A DNA stretch of 64,000 nt from Talpa occidentalis (Eukaryota; Chordata; Mammalia; Eulipotyphla; Talpidae), in assembly GCF_014898055.3 (NCBI RefSeq), contig NW_023603184.1, positions 112,272,615 to 112,336,614 of the forward strand, given 5' to 3'. Shown here piece by piece: positions 1 to 12,109 of the stretch (position 1 is the stretch's first letter; every line of letters starts with the position of its first letter). The notes beneath the pieces were generated by a model. The model was not told the origin of the DNA. It was given only the letters and a program-made list of their open reading frames with translations, and did no database searches. The position numbers were made by a program, and so were the translations under genes.

Positions 1-39
1 CTAATAATACAATAGATACTATAATTAATTCAGTTTAGA

Positions 40-155
40 ACTAAGGAGATTAGGACTTAAAGAAATTCAGTAATTTTCTTCAGGTTACTGATGAATGATA
101 ATGCTGGGATTCTAAGCAGATTGTCTGCCATTGTATTCATGAGCATAATACTGGT
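40..155 (-). repeat. MIR SINE fragment
   Basis: Degenerate match to the MIR core in reverse orientation: a 'gag..taa..aaatt..gtaatttt' stretch, then 'gctgggattctaagcagattgtctgcc', which resembles the tRNA-related head and CORE of this ancient mammal-wide SINE. Both ends are eroded and no target duplication is visible. Boundaries are approximate. Confidence 0.6.
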
Positions 156-289
156 TACAAGTAATTTCTTAGTTTTTATTGCTATTTATTTAGGTAATAC
201 CACAATCACTTAATTTCATTAATTATGTTTATTAAGATATAGTTGATTTAACAACACACCTCTACAAAAGTCATTATGACACTATGCCC

Positions 290-2010
290 ACCACCAAAGC
301 ACCAATATTCTCCACCATAGTCATTGAGTCCCATTCACTTTGCTCTGAAATCTCTGTCTCTAAAGCTTTACTGCTAAGGTCAGATTTCTAGGGCTCACTT
401 TGGTTTGTTTTTTCTGTTCCTTTGCTTGATGTATTTCATACGTGAGTGATAACATTCTATCCAGTTTCATTCATGTTGTTACATATAGCCATATTTCATC
501 TTTTTCTGTAACTGAGTAGTGTGCCATTGTGTGCATAGGCCACATCTTTATCCACTCATCTGTCCTTGAGCTATTAGATTGTTTCCATAAATTGATTATT
601 GTAAATCGTGTGTCAATGAGCATAGGAGTGCATCTATCTCTTCAAACTCGTGTTTGTGAATTTGGGTGCAAATACCTAGGAGAGGGATTGCTGGATCCTG
701 TGATCTATTATTAATCTATTATTAATGTTTTGACAAACATCCATACTGTTTTCACAGAGGGCAAAATAGTCAATTCCTGCCGACAGTACTTAAGAGTTCC
801 TTCCCCCACCCCATTCCTTGTTTCTATTTTTGTTTTTCCTTATTTGGACTATTCTCACTTATGTGAGGTGGTGGTACCTCATTGTAGTTTTGGTTTCCTT
901 TACCTGATAAGTGATGCTGAGCATTTTTTCATGTTTCTGTTTGCCTTCTGTGTGTGGTATTTGAGCAGTGTCTATTTAGCTCTTCTGCCCTTCTTCTGAC
1001 TGGATTTCTTGTTTTCTTTCTGTTGAGTTCTATGAGTTTTTTGTAGATCTTGGATATTAGCCCCTTGTTGTATACATGGTTTGCAAACAGTTTCTCCCAC
1101 TTGGTGTGTATATTTCTGTATTAATGATAGTGTCCTTCTCTGTATAGAAGCTTTGCATTTGAGGTAGTCCCATTTTTGTTTATTGTGCTTTTGTTTCCTT
1201 TATCATTGTAGTCAAGTCCCCAAAGACATTCCTGAAGCCAGTGTTATAAAATGCTTTGCCTTTTCTTTTTCTATGGATTTTATAATCTGATATTACATCT
1301 AAGTCTTTAATGGATTAAATTAATGTTTGTGTATGGTATGACATAGTAGTCTATTTCATTCCTTTGCATATGGCTGTACAGTTTTTCCAACAGCATTTGT
1401 TGAAGAGACATTCTTTTCACCACTGTATGTCCATGGTTCCTTTGTCATAAATTAACTGTCCATATAAGTATGGATTTATTTCTGGACTCTTAAGTCTGTT
1501 CTCTTGGTTTGTGTGTCTATATTTATTCTAATACCATATATTTTGATTACAATTGCTTTGTAGTTTAATGTGTAGTCTGGCACATAATCTGCTCTTTTTT
1601 CTCAGAATGCTTTAGCTATTTAGGGTTTTTTGTAGTCCCATACAAATTTAAGTAACATTTCCTCTATTTCCTTGGAGAAAGCAATTGGAATTTTGATGGG
1701 AATTGCTTTAGATTTGTATATTGCTTTGGGTAATATGACCACTTTAGCAATGTTAGTACCACTAATCCATAAGCAACAGATATCTTTCCATTTCCACACG
1801 TCATCTTCTTTTTCTTTTAACAATGTGTTATAGTTAGTGGTATAGATCTTTACCACCTTTGTTAAATTCATTCCCAGATATTTCATTCTTTTCTATCAAA
1901 TTGTTTTCTTGAATTCTTTCTCTTCGAGTTTGCTGTTTACATACAGATACAAAGAGATAGCTGTACATTGATTTCATAGTCTGCCACTTTAAAATTTGGT
2001 TCATTGAAAA
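290..2010 (-). mobile_element. LINE-1, 3' part, reverse orientation
   Basis: The reverse strand reads as the 3' third of L1 ORF2 followed by 3' UTR toward position 290. The clearest piece is 1620-1886 (minus), 88 residues. It carries the L1 ORF2p stretch '[18 protein letters not shown]', then a TLLKE-like motif, 'WKDICCLWI' and '[19 protein letters not shown]', all downstream of the reverse transcriptase domain. Further 3', 500-1000 holds the antisense of the ORF2 C-terminal region, broken into several frames by stops and indels. The element is 5'-truncated or broken near 2010 and cannot encode a working protein. The 3' UTR end is the least certain boundary. Confidence 0.88.
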
Positions 2011-2787
2011 GATAAACTAACTAGGTTCATTAGAAAAATTTAACTTGTATTTAATTTACTTTTTATTTATGTTAATATTAACTAGTGGGCTTTAGAGAGT
2101 AAACTAATGTTTTGCTTTCTGAGTTCTTACTGGAAATACTTTTTGTAGAAGTTAAATTAGGTTTGCTACTTCAGCATATTTTTCTTGAGGTATTTTTAAA
2201 AGTCAAGAGATAAAGCTGGTTTGTGATTTCTATAGAAATTTTGCCAAACATAAAAGTGGCATAAAACCATTATGCACACAGGCAAGCACAGTTGGGATAT
2301 TTTCAGTCTGTCAAGTTTGCATTTTAAAGTGTAGTAAGGCTTTATGAAAAAAAAAAAAAAATGCTTTCTCCCAGTTTTGTTATCTCTTTCTTTGAATGTC
2401 AGGATACATTTGTAAATCAAATTGTGCTCTGCCAGATATTGCTCAAGCCAGAAGTTTAAAGCTTTAAGGATGGTTTTTCAACACTAGCATAAGTGAGTTT
2501 GATGTACAGAAAGTGATTAAAATAGCATTGCAAGTTTTCAAGGCAAAACTAGAAATACAATTTGCTACTAATGACAGTCTATTCAGGTACATATTTCTAA
2601 ACATAATGGAAAAATCAATCCAGCAATTGTTTATTGAGTCCTTTATTCACTAGTTCCTGTGCAAGAGTCTTGGAAGACAAATGGGAAATAGCATATAACT
2701 GAACAAAAAAAAAGTAAGCTTTCACCCTCTTCATATGTCACCAGGAATGTGTAAATAGTTTTGGGGGTAATATTTCTAAAGATCAGG

Positions 2788-3061
2788 GGCCTCCCTTGTG
2801 GCACCAGGGGTTAAGTCTCAGCACTATGAAGCCATGTGCAGCCACTGCAGCGAGAGTTCAATTCCCATCCAGGGAGCTGACCCACATGGCGCAGCAGACC
2901 TCTCCTGTCTCGCCTGCCGCTCCCCTCAGCAATGTATTTCAGTCAATCCACCTGTTCTCCCCACTCTGCCTCTGGTGAATCCTCTCACACCCCACCCCCT
3001 GCATCTCTGGCTTACACCCTCAGCTCTTGTATGAATAAATAAAATAAATCTTTTAAAAAAA
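2788..3061 (+). mobile_element. tRNA-type T+ SINE, copy 1
   Basis: Head 'gggcctccc', degenerate A box, 'gagttcaattccc' B box, a body with 'cccctcagcaatgtatttcag', then 'ataaataaaataaatctttt' and an A tail. It is flanked by a 12-bp duplication, TTCTAAAGATCA (2776-2787) and TTCTAAAGGTCA (3062-3073), with one mismatch. This older subfamily has the 'ggggttaagtctcagcactatg' head. Confidence 0.95.
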
Positions 3062-3073
3062 TTCTAAAGGTCA

Positions 3074-3544
3074 CAATGAAAGTTTATTTACAAAGTATGC
3101 AGAAGTTTCTGAGATTGTTCAAGGGTATCAAGGTTCTGTCTGCTAACCGAAACCTGAGATGATTTTGGGGATGCTGGGTGGATTGAACAATGCTCCTGGC
3201 TACCAATAATCTCAAGTCCCTGATAAATTTCTGAGGTTGGAATCTTGATAATAAGCTTCTCACATAAACTTTTCAAAAAAACTATCTTCAATATTTCTAA
3301 CCCAGAAGCATGAGCTGTAGTTATTAGTTCCCCAAACTGCTAATATATGGTTTAGATGCTGACAGGAGGATGAAGATACCCCTGTCACATTCTGTGTCTC
3401 TTCTCTCCCTTCTCTTTCTTCACATTGTTTCCTCCTCCATCCTCTATCTTCATATTGTGGCCCAACTCACAACTTTTACTTAGTGTTGATTTCTCTGCCT
3501 TGTACAGCAATGTTGAAATGGTATCTTTGTCCATGGTCTTCCTC
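3074..3544. other. No identified feature
   Basis: Unique sequence. I see no repeat consensus, no gene and no conserved-looking frame. A 67-residue reverse frame (3088-3291) resembles no protein I know. Confidence 0.5.
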
Positions 3545-3650
3545 ATTCATAAAACAACTTTCGAGCACCTACTATTCACTGAGCATTGTTATTAGTGCTT
3601 GAAATACAGAGATGTACTAATGTACAAAAAAATCTCTGGTCTTCTGGGTG
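3545..3650 (-). repeat. L2 LINE 3' fragment (probable)
   Basis: Contains 'cgagcacctactattcactgagcattgttattagtgcttgaaatacaga'. This is a worn form of the reverse complement of the L2 3' end, normally read as 'gcacctactatgtgccaggcactgttctaggtgctgg'. Orientation follows from that. No ends can be fixed. Confidence 0.55.
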
Positions 3651-4609
3651 CAAATGGATATATCTTGTAAGGTAATGCATGTTACAAAGAAAAAACTCAA
3701 GGAGTTTCTTTTTCTGACTGATACTCTCTCTATTTCACAGCCTACTGTTTATTCCTAATAAGTCTAAAGAGCCTTATCTCCAAGAGCAATTAATTTATTT
3801 AATCACTTATTTGTGTGCTTGTCTATTCACCACTGACTTAGACATGACAACTTAAAGATTATAATATAAAGTCAGAGTAGCCCTTTGTGTTGAATGTCAC
3901 AGCTTTTTATGAATTGTTTTGAAATCTCCATAGAAACCTACTAAAAATATTAATACTCCACATGACAATAATGTAATGAAGAAACATAGCTTGAAAACTG
4001 TAGGTATATTAAGTAGATATAATCAATCCTTAATATGAAATGACATACTTAGAAAAAAGAAATACTTAGAAATAACTGGAAAAAAGACCTCTCAGCTGAA
4101 TGAGTCTAGGTGAAAGCTGCATGTAGTCATATAAAAAGATGAAGTGCCTACTCATGAAAAAGACCCTAATCACAACTGAAGGGATGTTCATTTACTTGGC
4201 TCCTAGCTTGCTTTGTATCAGAATCTAAAGTCAATTAATTCCTGCTGTACTAGGTTTCAAACTACATCTTGAAAAACTATGTTTATCAAAGATATTTTAG
4301 AGTACATCCTTTCATAAAACACTGGGACTGAGTGACAGAAAAAAAAGAGTGAGATATGATTCTTACCACATAATTCTGTCATTCACTCGGAGAGATAACT
4401 TTGTGAGACTACTATTCATAGAATGTAACTAAACCAATGTGAATTAAAATGAGCATACACACAATGGAAGGAACATTAATTTGATCTTAGGTGTTTTTTT
4501 AAAAATTACACTTACTTTCCTAAAGGTTATTATTTATTTAAAAAACTACTTATCTTTATTAATGCTATATCATTAATAAGATAAAATCTGGGGAACCCAA
4601 AACTTAGCA
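3651..4609. other. No identified feature
   Basis: AT-rich unique sequence on both strands. I recognise no gene, RNA or repeat family. Confidence 0.5.
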
Positions 4610-4960
4610 CCCTAATTCGGTGTCGCTCCTGGATTAGTATTCTATTTCTCTGCTTTCATGTGAAGTATATTTCTCTAAAGCATTCTCTTATGAACTTCCT
4701 CCCTTTATTCTAATCAAGTCCCATTGACTCAAGCTTTACCCAGTCAAACCCACCACTATTTAAACCATTAATAACCTTTCCTGAATATCTAATATAAGGG
4801 TCCTTTCACAACTCTATCATTTTACATTTTTCCTGATTGAGCTTTTGCCTTTAATGATGTACATCTCTAACTCATTCTTCTTACCACATGAAAACTGGAC
4901 TTGTTTTTACTACTTGGAATCTCAAATCCTGAAGCACATAATCAGTGCTCATTTCTTCTA
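4610..4960 (+). repeat. Possible L2 remnant
   Basis: Pyrimidine-rich text with 'cctcccttta', 'catctctaactcattcttctt' and 'gcacataatcagtgctcatttc' is reminiscent of the L2 3' region ('gcacatagtaggcgctcaataa'). The match is weak and the region could be unrelated. Confidence 0.3.
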
Positions 4961-6058
4961 ATGGTTCAAGTCAATGAATACATTGCATAAAACCCAATTA
5001 AATACAGAAGCTTTTTGTTTAAAATACTTTTAAATAAATAAAAATATAAAAGGCATTTTTTCACTTTTCTGGTTAACATATTTAATGTATCCTTACTAAA
5101 ATAATCATTATACCAGTTTTAGTTGGGGTTATGCAAGACAGTGTTTTGATTAATTGGATCATTAATTAGTCAAAACCTTGTCTAAGTTGATAATTTTTCT
5201 TGGAAGACTCAAAGTCAACCAAAATTTTTAAGTAATTTGTATTTTGTTCCTCATTTTCCTATTATAAACATACCACTTTATTTTCTTGAGCCATTTGCCA
5301 TTAAACACACTCTAAAGAAAAAAATGTGCAGGACTTTAGGCTTCAGGCTAGACAAAGAAACTGACCAGCTAATGGGCTTTGTATCTTCCGTGACTCCCAG
5401 TGATTCATTAGCAATTTGCTGTATGATCCAGATGCATGAATTCCTCATTTCCCTTTAAGAAAGGTCCACAACCACAACTTACAGAGGCATATCCCCACTG
5501 CTACTCTGAAGTGTAACATTCACCCTCACATTCACAATTGGAATTTTTAAAAACTATATGTTATGTATACACATATTGATTTTAATGATATAAAATTAAA
5601 ATATATGATGTTATGCTCTATACAGGATCTCATATATAAGATTAAAATGGTATAATGTAATTAATTTTAAAGGTCAATTATAAATATGATATTTGAAATT
5701 AAAATCAACGTAATAATTTACGAAAAAGTCTGTAGTAATACTTATTAAAATTTCTGAATTTTATAGTTCATGTATTTAGAAATTCATTTTTTAATATGAC
5801 TTGACATTAATAAATTAAGGAAAATGAAAGTAAGTGAATGCATTAAAAAATCAGGAGTGAGGGTTAGAGCCTGGGAAATCTTCAGATAACTTCAGGAAAA
5901 CTGTCTGAATTCTGAAAATCTCAGGATTATAAATAGTTTTCAACATGGAACTATTCAAGGTACAAAGAAAATTGGGGTAGAGGTCCAGTTAATGTATCTA
6001 TCTGGTGTTGTCTATGCATGGAGAAAAACAAAGAGGATTCTTAGGATTGACCTTATCT
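4961..6058. other. No identified feature
   Basis: Strongly AT-rich unique sequence, for example 5540-5830. No gene or recognisable repeat. Confidence 0.5.
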
Positions 6059-6361
6059 GGCCTCCCTGATGGCCTAGGGGTTAAGTTTTAGCGCTGCCAC
6101 CTCCACTGCCCTCTGCAGAGGCCTGAGTTTGATCCCTAACCACATGGTTCAGCAGACCTGTCCTGTTTCGCCCTGCTGCTCCCCTCAGCAGTGTATTTCA
6201 GTAGATCTCCCTGTTCTGCTCCCCACTGTCACTGGTGAATGCTCTCACCTCCCAACCCTCCCATTCCTCTGGTCTACACCCCAGTTCTACACAAAAATGA
6301 ATAAATACCCACACCTCTGGCCTGTACTCCAGCTCTTGTATGCATAAATAAATAAATCTTA
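6059..6361 (+). mobile_element. T+ SINE, copy 2, with duplicated tail
   Basis: Head 'ggcctccctgatggcctaggg' and body 'cccctcagcagtgtatttcag'. The 3' tail module occurs twice in tandem: 'cctctggtctacaccccagttctacacaaaaatgaataaat' and then 'cctctggcctgtactccagctcttgtatgcataaataaataaatctt'. The copy runs straight into a purine microsatellite. I could not find a clean target duplication, so this is an older copy. Confidence 0.92.
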
Positions 6362-6436
6362 AGAAAGAGAGAGAGAGAGGGAGGGAGGGAGGGAGGGAGG
6401 GAAGGAAGGAAGGAAGGAAGAAAGGAAGGAAGGAAA
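6362..6436 (+). repeat. Purine microsatellite grown from SINE tail
   Basis: (GA)n passes into (GGGA)n and then (GGAA)n, directly continuing the A tail of the SINE at 6059-6361. Six GGG runs separated by single A bases lie at 6379-6401, a textbook G-quadruplex pattern. SINE tails commonly seed such microsatellites. Confidence 0.95.
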
Positions 6437-8055
6437 ATTACTAATTTGTCTGGAGGCAACTGTTTCCGCAATACTGCTTTTTTCTAAAACAGCATTTTTC
6501 CTGGGCACAGTTTCTTTGCAGAACCAAACCAGTAACATTCTGGTTCTTGGCTTGCGCCCCTGAGTAGTTGGGACCAGGGAAAGGGGTACGCACTTCATTA
6601 CTAGCTTAGATTAACATAATGTTCCAAGGCTTCCAAAGAAATCTTAAAGATAGTAGAGAAATTGGTACATTTTTTATTTAGGAAAAGCAAAACTATCAAT
6701 TCTTTTTTTCTTGCCTGAAGAAAATATCTACGGGTTAAACGTTATGTTGTACATTCTTACAAGTGCACATAGAAGTAGCTTTGACCTGGTTTTAGGATTG
6801 TATTTATTATCAACATATTTGTGGCAAAATAGTTCTGTTGATGTTGTTGCTTTCTGAAAATTTTGGGAATCAGAAATGTTTGTGAATAAGCCAATTTTAT
6901 CCCTTACCTCAAAGCATATGAATAACTGACTTGTTGATCAAATGGTAGTAAATTTGGAACATAATGCTGAGTCACACCACCACTGTTAGAGACTGCAGCT
7001 GAAAGTCAAATTTCCCACCTCTATTACTTTTTCATGCCATGGAGGAAACTCTAAATTATTTCCGACAATAAATAGTGCATGTAGGTCTTTGTGATTTGTT
7101 GATTTTGAGCGGAATTATATAACCATTGTATTTTCTACTGAAACATTGCTTGCTTCTACTGAAACATTACTTGCCTCTGCATTATTTGTCTAAAACAACA
7201 AAACAAAATTCTTCCTGTAGAAATGAAATACAAGTATTAAAAAAAAAAATAGGCTATTGTTTTTTCTCCAAAAATTTATCAATATGCAATATACCACTTA
7301 AAAAGAATAGACACATAAAACTTGCATATTAATTTATTGCTTAATTTACTGGAGTCCTACAATGATAAATAATCCAAAATAATTAGTTGGGAAGTCATTA
7401 TTTTTCTAAGTTGATAGCATACCCTATTTTGGCTGTAAAATGGCTATTCAGAGGTTTTGAAGCTAGTACTAGATAATGTCTTTAATATACCGAAATCTTT
7501 TTATAGAATTATTAAATTAGTCAGATGATACTTCTGGATTATGGGACTAAACACAGAGAAGCAACCACAAATATACTCAACACGTTTCTAAGGCTTTTTA
7601 TGATACGGTTTTTGATTAGGAAATGTGTAACTATTGGTGACTAGGCTAATTAAAGCTTCACTGTGAAACTCAGTACTTAACTTTGTCTTTGAGGACTTGG
7701 AAACTAATAAGTTTATGAAAATAAAGGTATCATGTGACTAGTAAATGTTGGAGCAACTTTGACTTAGGTGTTAAGCAAATTTAATTTTATTCAGTGGAAG
7801 CCTACTTTATTTTAATGCCAGCGTAACAGATATTTATATGATTTAAGTCAGAGTAATTTTGAATAACTGGTGAAAAAGACAAAAATAAACTAATCTTAGA
7901 CAGACTATGACACTTGGAAACTGAATTTATAAAGTGCTGCTAACCCTCTGAAAGAATAGTGCTTATGCTCAAGAACATGTGTAACAAAATATAATTAGAC
8001 AGCGGAACCTATACAGACTGAAAATGAGTTTGGACTGTAACTGCTGTACATTTCC
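6437..8055. other. No identified feature
   Basis: Unique AT-rich sequence. No gene, RNA or repeat recognised on either strand. Confidence 0.5.

Positions 8056-8086
<31 letters not shown>
8056..8086 (+). repeat. (TAA)n microsatellite
   Basis: About ten uninterrupted AAT/TAA units. Confidence 0.95.
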
Positions 8087-9107
8087 TAATTAGTGGGATA
8101 ATAAAGTCAGTTGCACCCATTATTGAATCTTCTCTTTCTGTCTTATACTCACACTCTTTACATGCATATATACAAAAAAATCAAAGATACATGATTAGGT
8201 ATTACAGGAATTTAAAGAGAGAAAATTCACGAAAAAATGTTTTACCACTATAGCCTTTCATTTCCTTTATAATATTAATTAGCTTTATTGAAAAAATGGA
8301 AATAATTTATATGTCTGACTGCCTCTTGTAGGTCAATCTATTCTTTCTTCAAATAAATATTACTATAATTACATATCATCTTTTGAAGAAAGATAATTCA
8401 AATATCTATTGGAAACTTTATAACATCTTTAAAGAGCATAAAACATAGTAATAAGATACACATATGTTAAAATATATTGCAATTAATTATTTGTATAAAT
8501 TTACTAAGGGATGGTATTGTAATACATATTATACATTAGTCTATGGACTTAATTATTAATTTAGGAGTTTATCTTTTTTATTAATTCATAGCATAACATA
8601 TAAGTGAGACCTGGTCTGTCATGATAACATACTCATTCCATTTAGTTATTGCTCAAAAATCTGAAATTATTTGGAAATTAATAGCAGATGAGATGAGAAG
8701 CAGAATGTAAGATTCATTTTGATGTAACTTAACTATACTATTATATTTTGCTTATATCTCAATCCAGAGGAAAAATTGTCCAGGGACAAGTAAAACTTCC
8801 TGGTTATCCAACAAAAAAGAAATAAGATATTAAAGGCATGAATCCAGTAGAAGTTGAAGAAATTGAAGTTTGCTGAAGGCATTCTTTTAGATACATGTCA
8901 CACACAGCAAAGTTTATACTGAATTCATCACTTGATGGGTCCCATCCAAAGTGAACTACATAAAATATTCTGTTTTAAACCAGAACAATTATCTCTGTAT
9001 ACTTTAAACAGTGACATCAATAATTCTCTTTTACTTCATGTTAAATATAACTGTAAAAAATAACTGAAAATAATCAAAAAGATATTTGTACACTAATATT
9101 CAAGCAT
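8087..9107. other. No identified feature
   Basis: AT-rich unique sequence with no recognisable gene or repeat. Confidence 0.5.
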
Positions 9108-9462
9108 CTGGTTGTGAACTGAATTGTATACCCCCAGAATCCATAGGCTGAAATCCCAAACCCCAGTGATGATGATATTTAGAGACAACACCTTTAAAGA
9201 AGTGATTGAGATTAAAAGGATGGGGGTCACAATCCAATAGGACTTGTGTCTTTATAGAAAGATGAACGAGAGAAAGCAAAAGAGTGTGCTTCCAGAAAAA
9301 GAACTATGTGAAGAAACACGGAAGAAATGGCCATCTGTGAGTCAATGAGAATGACCTCAGGATAAACCAACCCTGACAGGCAATTGATCTTGCATTTCCA
9401 GTATCTAAAACTATGAAAAATAAATTTCTGTTCTTTAAGCCACCCTGTTTGTGGTATTTTTA
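9108..9462 (+). mobile_element. MLT1-type solo LTR (ERVL-MaLR)
   Basis: Begins 'gttgtgaactgaattgtatacccccagaatccata' and continues with 'aatccaataggacttgtgtctttatag'. It ends 'aaataaatttctgttctttaagccaccctgtttgtggta'. These are the diagnostic start, middle and AATAAA-containing end of MaLR MLT1 LTRs. No internal retroviral sequence follows. Sense orientation; target duplication not evident. Confidence 0.88.
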
Positions 9463-9465
9463 AAT

Positions 9466-9500
9466 ATGTATATGTATATATAAATGTGTGTGTGTGTATC
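9466..9500 (+). repeat. TA/TG-rich simple repeat
   Basis: 'tatgtatatgtatata' followed by (GT)6, sitting between an MLT1 LTR and an L1 3' end. Confidence 0.8.
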
Positions 9501-9509
9501 AGCCCTAAA

Positions 9510-9960
9510 AGGCTAATATACAACTGTCAATGTTCATTGACAGATAAATGGCTAAACAAAAAACGGTATATATATACACAATGGGCTTTTATTCAGCCTT
9601 CAAAAAAGGGGTTTGGGGTTGGGGATCCCAACACATTGCTACAACATGAATTAATTTTGAGGATATTATGTAAGTTAGTCACAGAAAGACAAATGCTATG
9701 TGATCTCACTTAAGTGTGGTATTTAGAATAGTTAAAGTCATAGAAACAAAGTAGAAGGGTGTTGCTGAGGAGGATGGAAATGAGGAGTACTTATTTAATG
9801 GGTATAAAGTTTCACTCTTGAAAGATGAAAACGTGGGGGAGATTGGTTGCCAACCCTGTCTTTATACTTAACACTAGTGAACTATAAAAATGGTTAAGAT
9901 AGCAAATTTTATGCTATGTCATTTCATTTGCCACAAAAAACTTTATAGCAATGATCATGC
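9510..9960 (+). mobile_element. L1M 3' end, sense
   Basis: Shows the standard L1 ORF2 C-terminus to 3' UTR order: 'gataaatggctaaac', 'tacacaatgggcttttattcagcc', 'acatgaattaattttgagg', 'agtcacagaaagacaaatgctatgtgatctcactt', then a 'gatggaaatgagg' region equivalent to the L1M 3' UTR. Frame is lost. Older family than the L1 at 52 kb. Confidence 0.85.
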
Positions 9961-10484
9961 TACCTAAAGACAAGTCTTTAGAATTGTTTTCATTTTTATT
10001 TTGAAAATTAAAAGGCAAATGGTGATTTAAGATTGATTGGTCCAAATCACCTTAAGTAAAATGTGAGGCACTATAAGGAGTCTACCTTGTCCAAAGTTCA
10101 AAGCTACAGAAATATCAAAGGAGAAAAGTGTAAATAGTAATTTTAGTAATCCAAAGTTGTTGCAATAAAGTACTTGTGAATAGTTTCAAATAGGTTGACT
10201 ATTAACCCCCTTTCAACCTCTTTTGTCATACTTGATGTTATATAAACCAAACTATTTTAAATGATATTTTCTTGTAACATAGTCATGTAATTATTAATGC
10301 AAATACAGAACTAGCACAAAGTAATCATGGTTATTACACAGTATGTTTTAATCACAGCTCATATAAACTAGTCAAATTTGTGAAACATTTAAATGCATTC
10401 CTAGAAGAACAGTAGCTGAGGATTTGGGACACATATTAAGGATGGTGAAATTTAATTTCAAAGAATGGTAGTTGAAAATGTTAG
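9961..10484. other. No identified feature
   Basis: Unique sequence with no recognisable gene or repeat. Confidence 0.5.
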
Positions 10485-10643
10485 GGTTCATTGGAATCAT
10501 CTGGAGAGTTTACTAAATACAGCTTACTTGGCCAACTCCCTCAATTTCTGTTTCAGTAGGTCTGGGGTGGGAACTGTATTTCTAAGAAGTTTCCAACTGC
10601 TGCTGGTGCTGCTTCTAGGGATGACGTTTTGAGGGCCACTGTC
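10485..10643 (+). mobile_element. MER5A (hAT-Charlie) DNA transposon remnant
   Basis: Matches MER5A from 'ggaatcatctggagagtttactaaa' through 'tttcagtaggtctggggtggga' and 'ctgctggtgctgcttctag' to 'ttgagggccactg'. Non-autonomous and ancient in placental mammals. Near full length, with eroded inverted ends. Confidence 0.92.
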
Positions 10644-11744
10644 ATAGAAGTTATAGAGACATGTTATGGGGTAAGTTTTCAGACATGAAAATTGGAGCAT
10701 GTCTAACAGAATTAAAGGACTATAATTCTTAGACTACTGCTATTTTCCTCAAAATAAGTAAATTTATTAATTTTAATGATATTTTATACAAATTAAATAT
10801 TTCCCAAAGTATAATGACAAAAGCTGATATATGCATTTTTTTCATTATCTAATAATTGTATCCTGTAATCTACATCAGCTTAATGACACTCTTAACCACA
10901 TGCATATAAACACAAGATTTGAAATCATCACCATGAGTTACAGAATGAGGAATATGCTCTGGCTAGGTTTAGTGTACCAGATTCAATTATCATATGTTTG
11001 TTCTGATCATGTTTTTATGCAAACATTTGTAGGCCCGCCCTCCTGTGTAGCAGGCTGTATTGTTGTCTCTGGCTGCACTGCTCTGCTTCACAGCTTCTGA
11101 ATGTTCTTTCTGATTAGGAAGTTTCTTTGGGGAATAAACTAAACTATATGCAAACTTTCTTCAAAGCTTTTGTATTCTTTTAAGAAACAAGCACACTGCT
11201 ATCATCTGGTTTAAATACTACCCATCTAGTTTTTACAGTAAGAAAATAAATATAAAAAATTGACAGATACTATCTATCTAATGGTATGGCTAAGAAATGT
11301 ATGACCCAAATGATTGAGAATTTTAGGGAAGTTACAATAACAAAGTTTGTGGGAGTTTTGGTACTTCTCTATTCCTTTCATACTTACATTGTAACTACTT
11401 TTCAAATATAAAACCCAGTGTACTATTACACACATATGCTAGTATGGTCTTATAAACTGTTGCTTTATGTTTTAAATTCTTTGAGAATAAATGGGTTATA
11501 ATATTTCCATAAGTACATAATCTCAGCAAGATGAGTTACTCTAGCATGGGTAGCATGTATCGTTGTTTATCTCCCTTTAGAAGTAGTTTTTTTAAGTACA
11601 TTGGTATGAAAAATTAGTAACTATTTATAGTGTTATACATTTAACAAATATGTATGTGGCTCAAGAGGCCATGGGTCAAGACTGGGAATATAGGTACCCC
11701 AAAAAAGCAGACCAAGTTTCTACATCAAAAAGTATATATGTGAA
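10644..11744. other. No identified feature
   Basis: Unique AT-rich sequence. An 89-residue forward frame (10831-11100) has no recognisable content and is probably chance. Confidence 0.5.
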
Positions 11745-12060
11745 TATATATTCTTTGACCCAAAAGTCCCTCTCTAGACATAACCAATAGAAATATGTGT
11801 ATATTGTGTGTATTATAACCAAGGACATGTGCATGGAAAGTGTCCACAGCAGCAGGCCTCAGCACTGGAAACAGCTCACCTTTAAATCAACAATTAAATA
11901 AAGAAATATATTACAATACATTCACACAGTGAAACACGATACCGTGATAAATGATGAACATTCTGATGCTACACATAAGAAAGGACTGAAAGCCCTTGGG
12001 CTCAAAACTACGATTCCAATCACATAAGTTTAAAATAGGTAGACTATTCTACCATGTTAA
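11745..12060 (+). mobile_element. L1M 3' fragment, sense
   Basis: Follows the L1 ORF2 C-terminal order: 'gacccaaaagtccctctctagacata', 'tccacagcagcaggcctcagcactggaaacagc', 'aataaagaaatatattacaatacattcacacagtgaaacac', then 'ctcaaaactacgattccaatcacat'. Heavily diverged and with no open frame. Confidence 0.78.
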
Positions 12061-12109
12061 ACACTAAGGTATTGATTAGCTTTGGGGAGGGGCTATAGTG
12101 ACTGAGAGA

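Noticed and set aside
2788..3061. SINE heads as genuine tRNA genes
   Set aside because: A and B boxes are present, but the sequence does not close into a cloverleaf, continues into a 250-base body with an A tail, and is flanked by target duplications.
8056..8086. (TAA)n as part of a larger array or CRISPR-like structure
   Set aside because: A single uninterrupted microsatellite with no spacers. Prokaryotic systems are not expected in this mammalian DNA.
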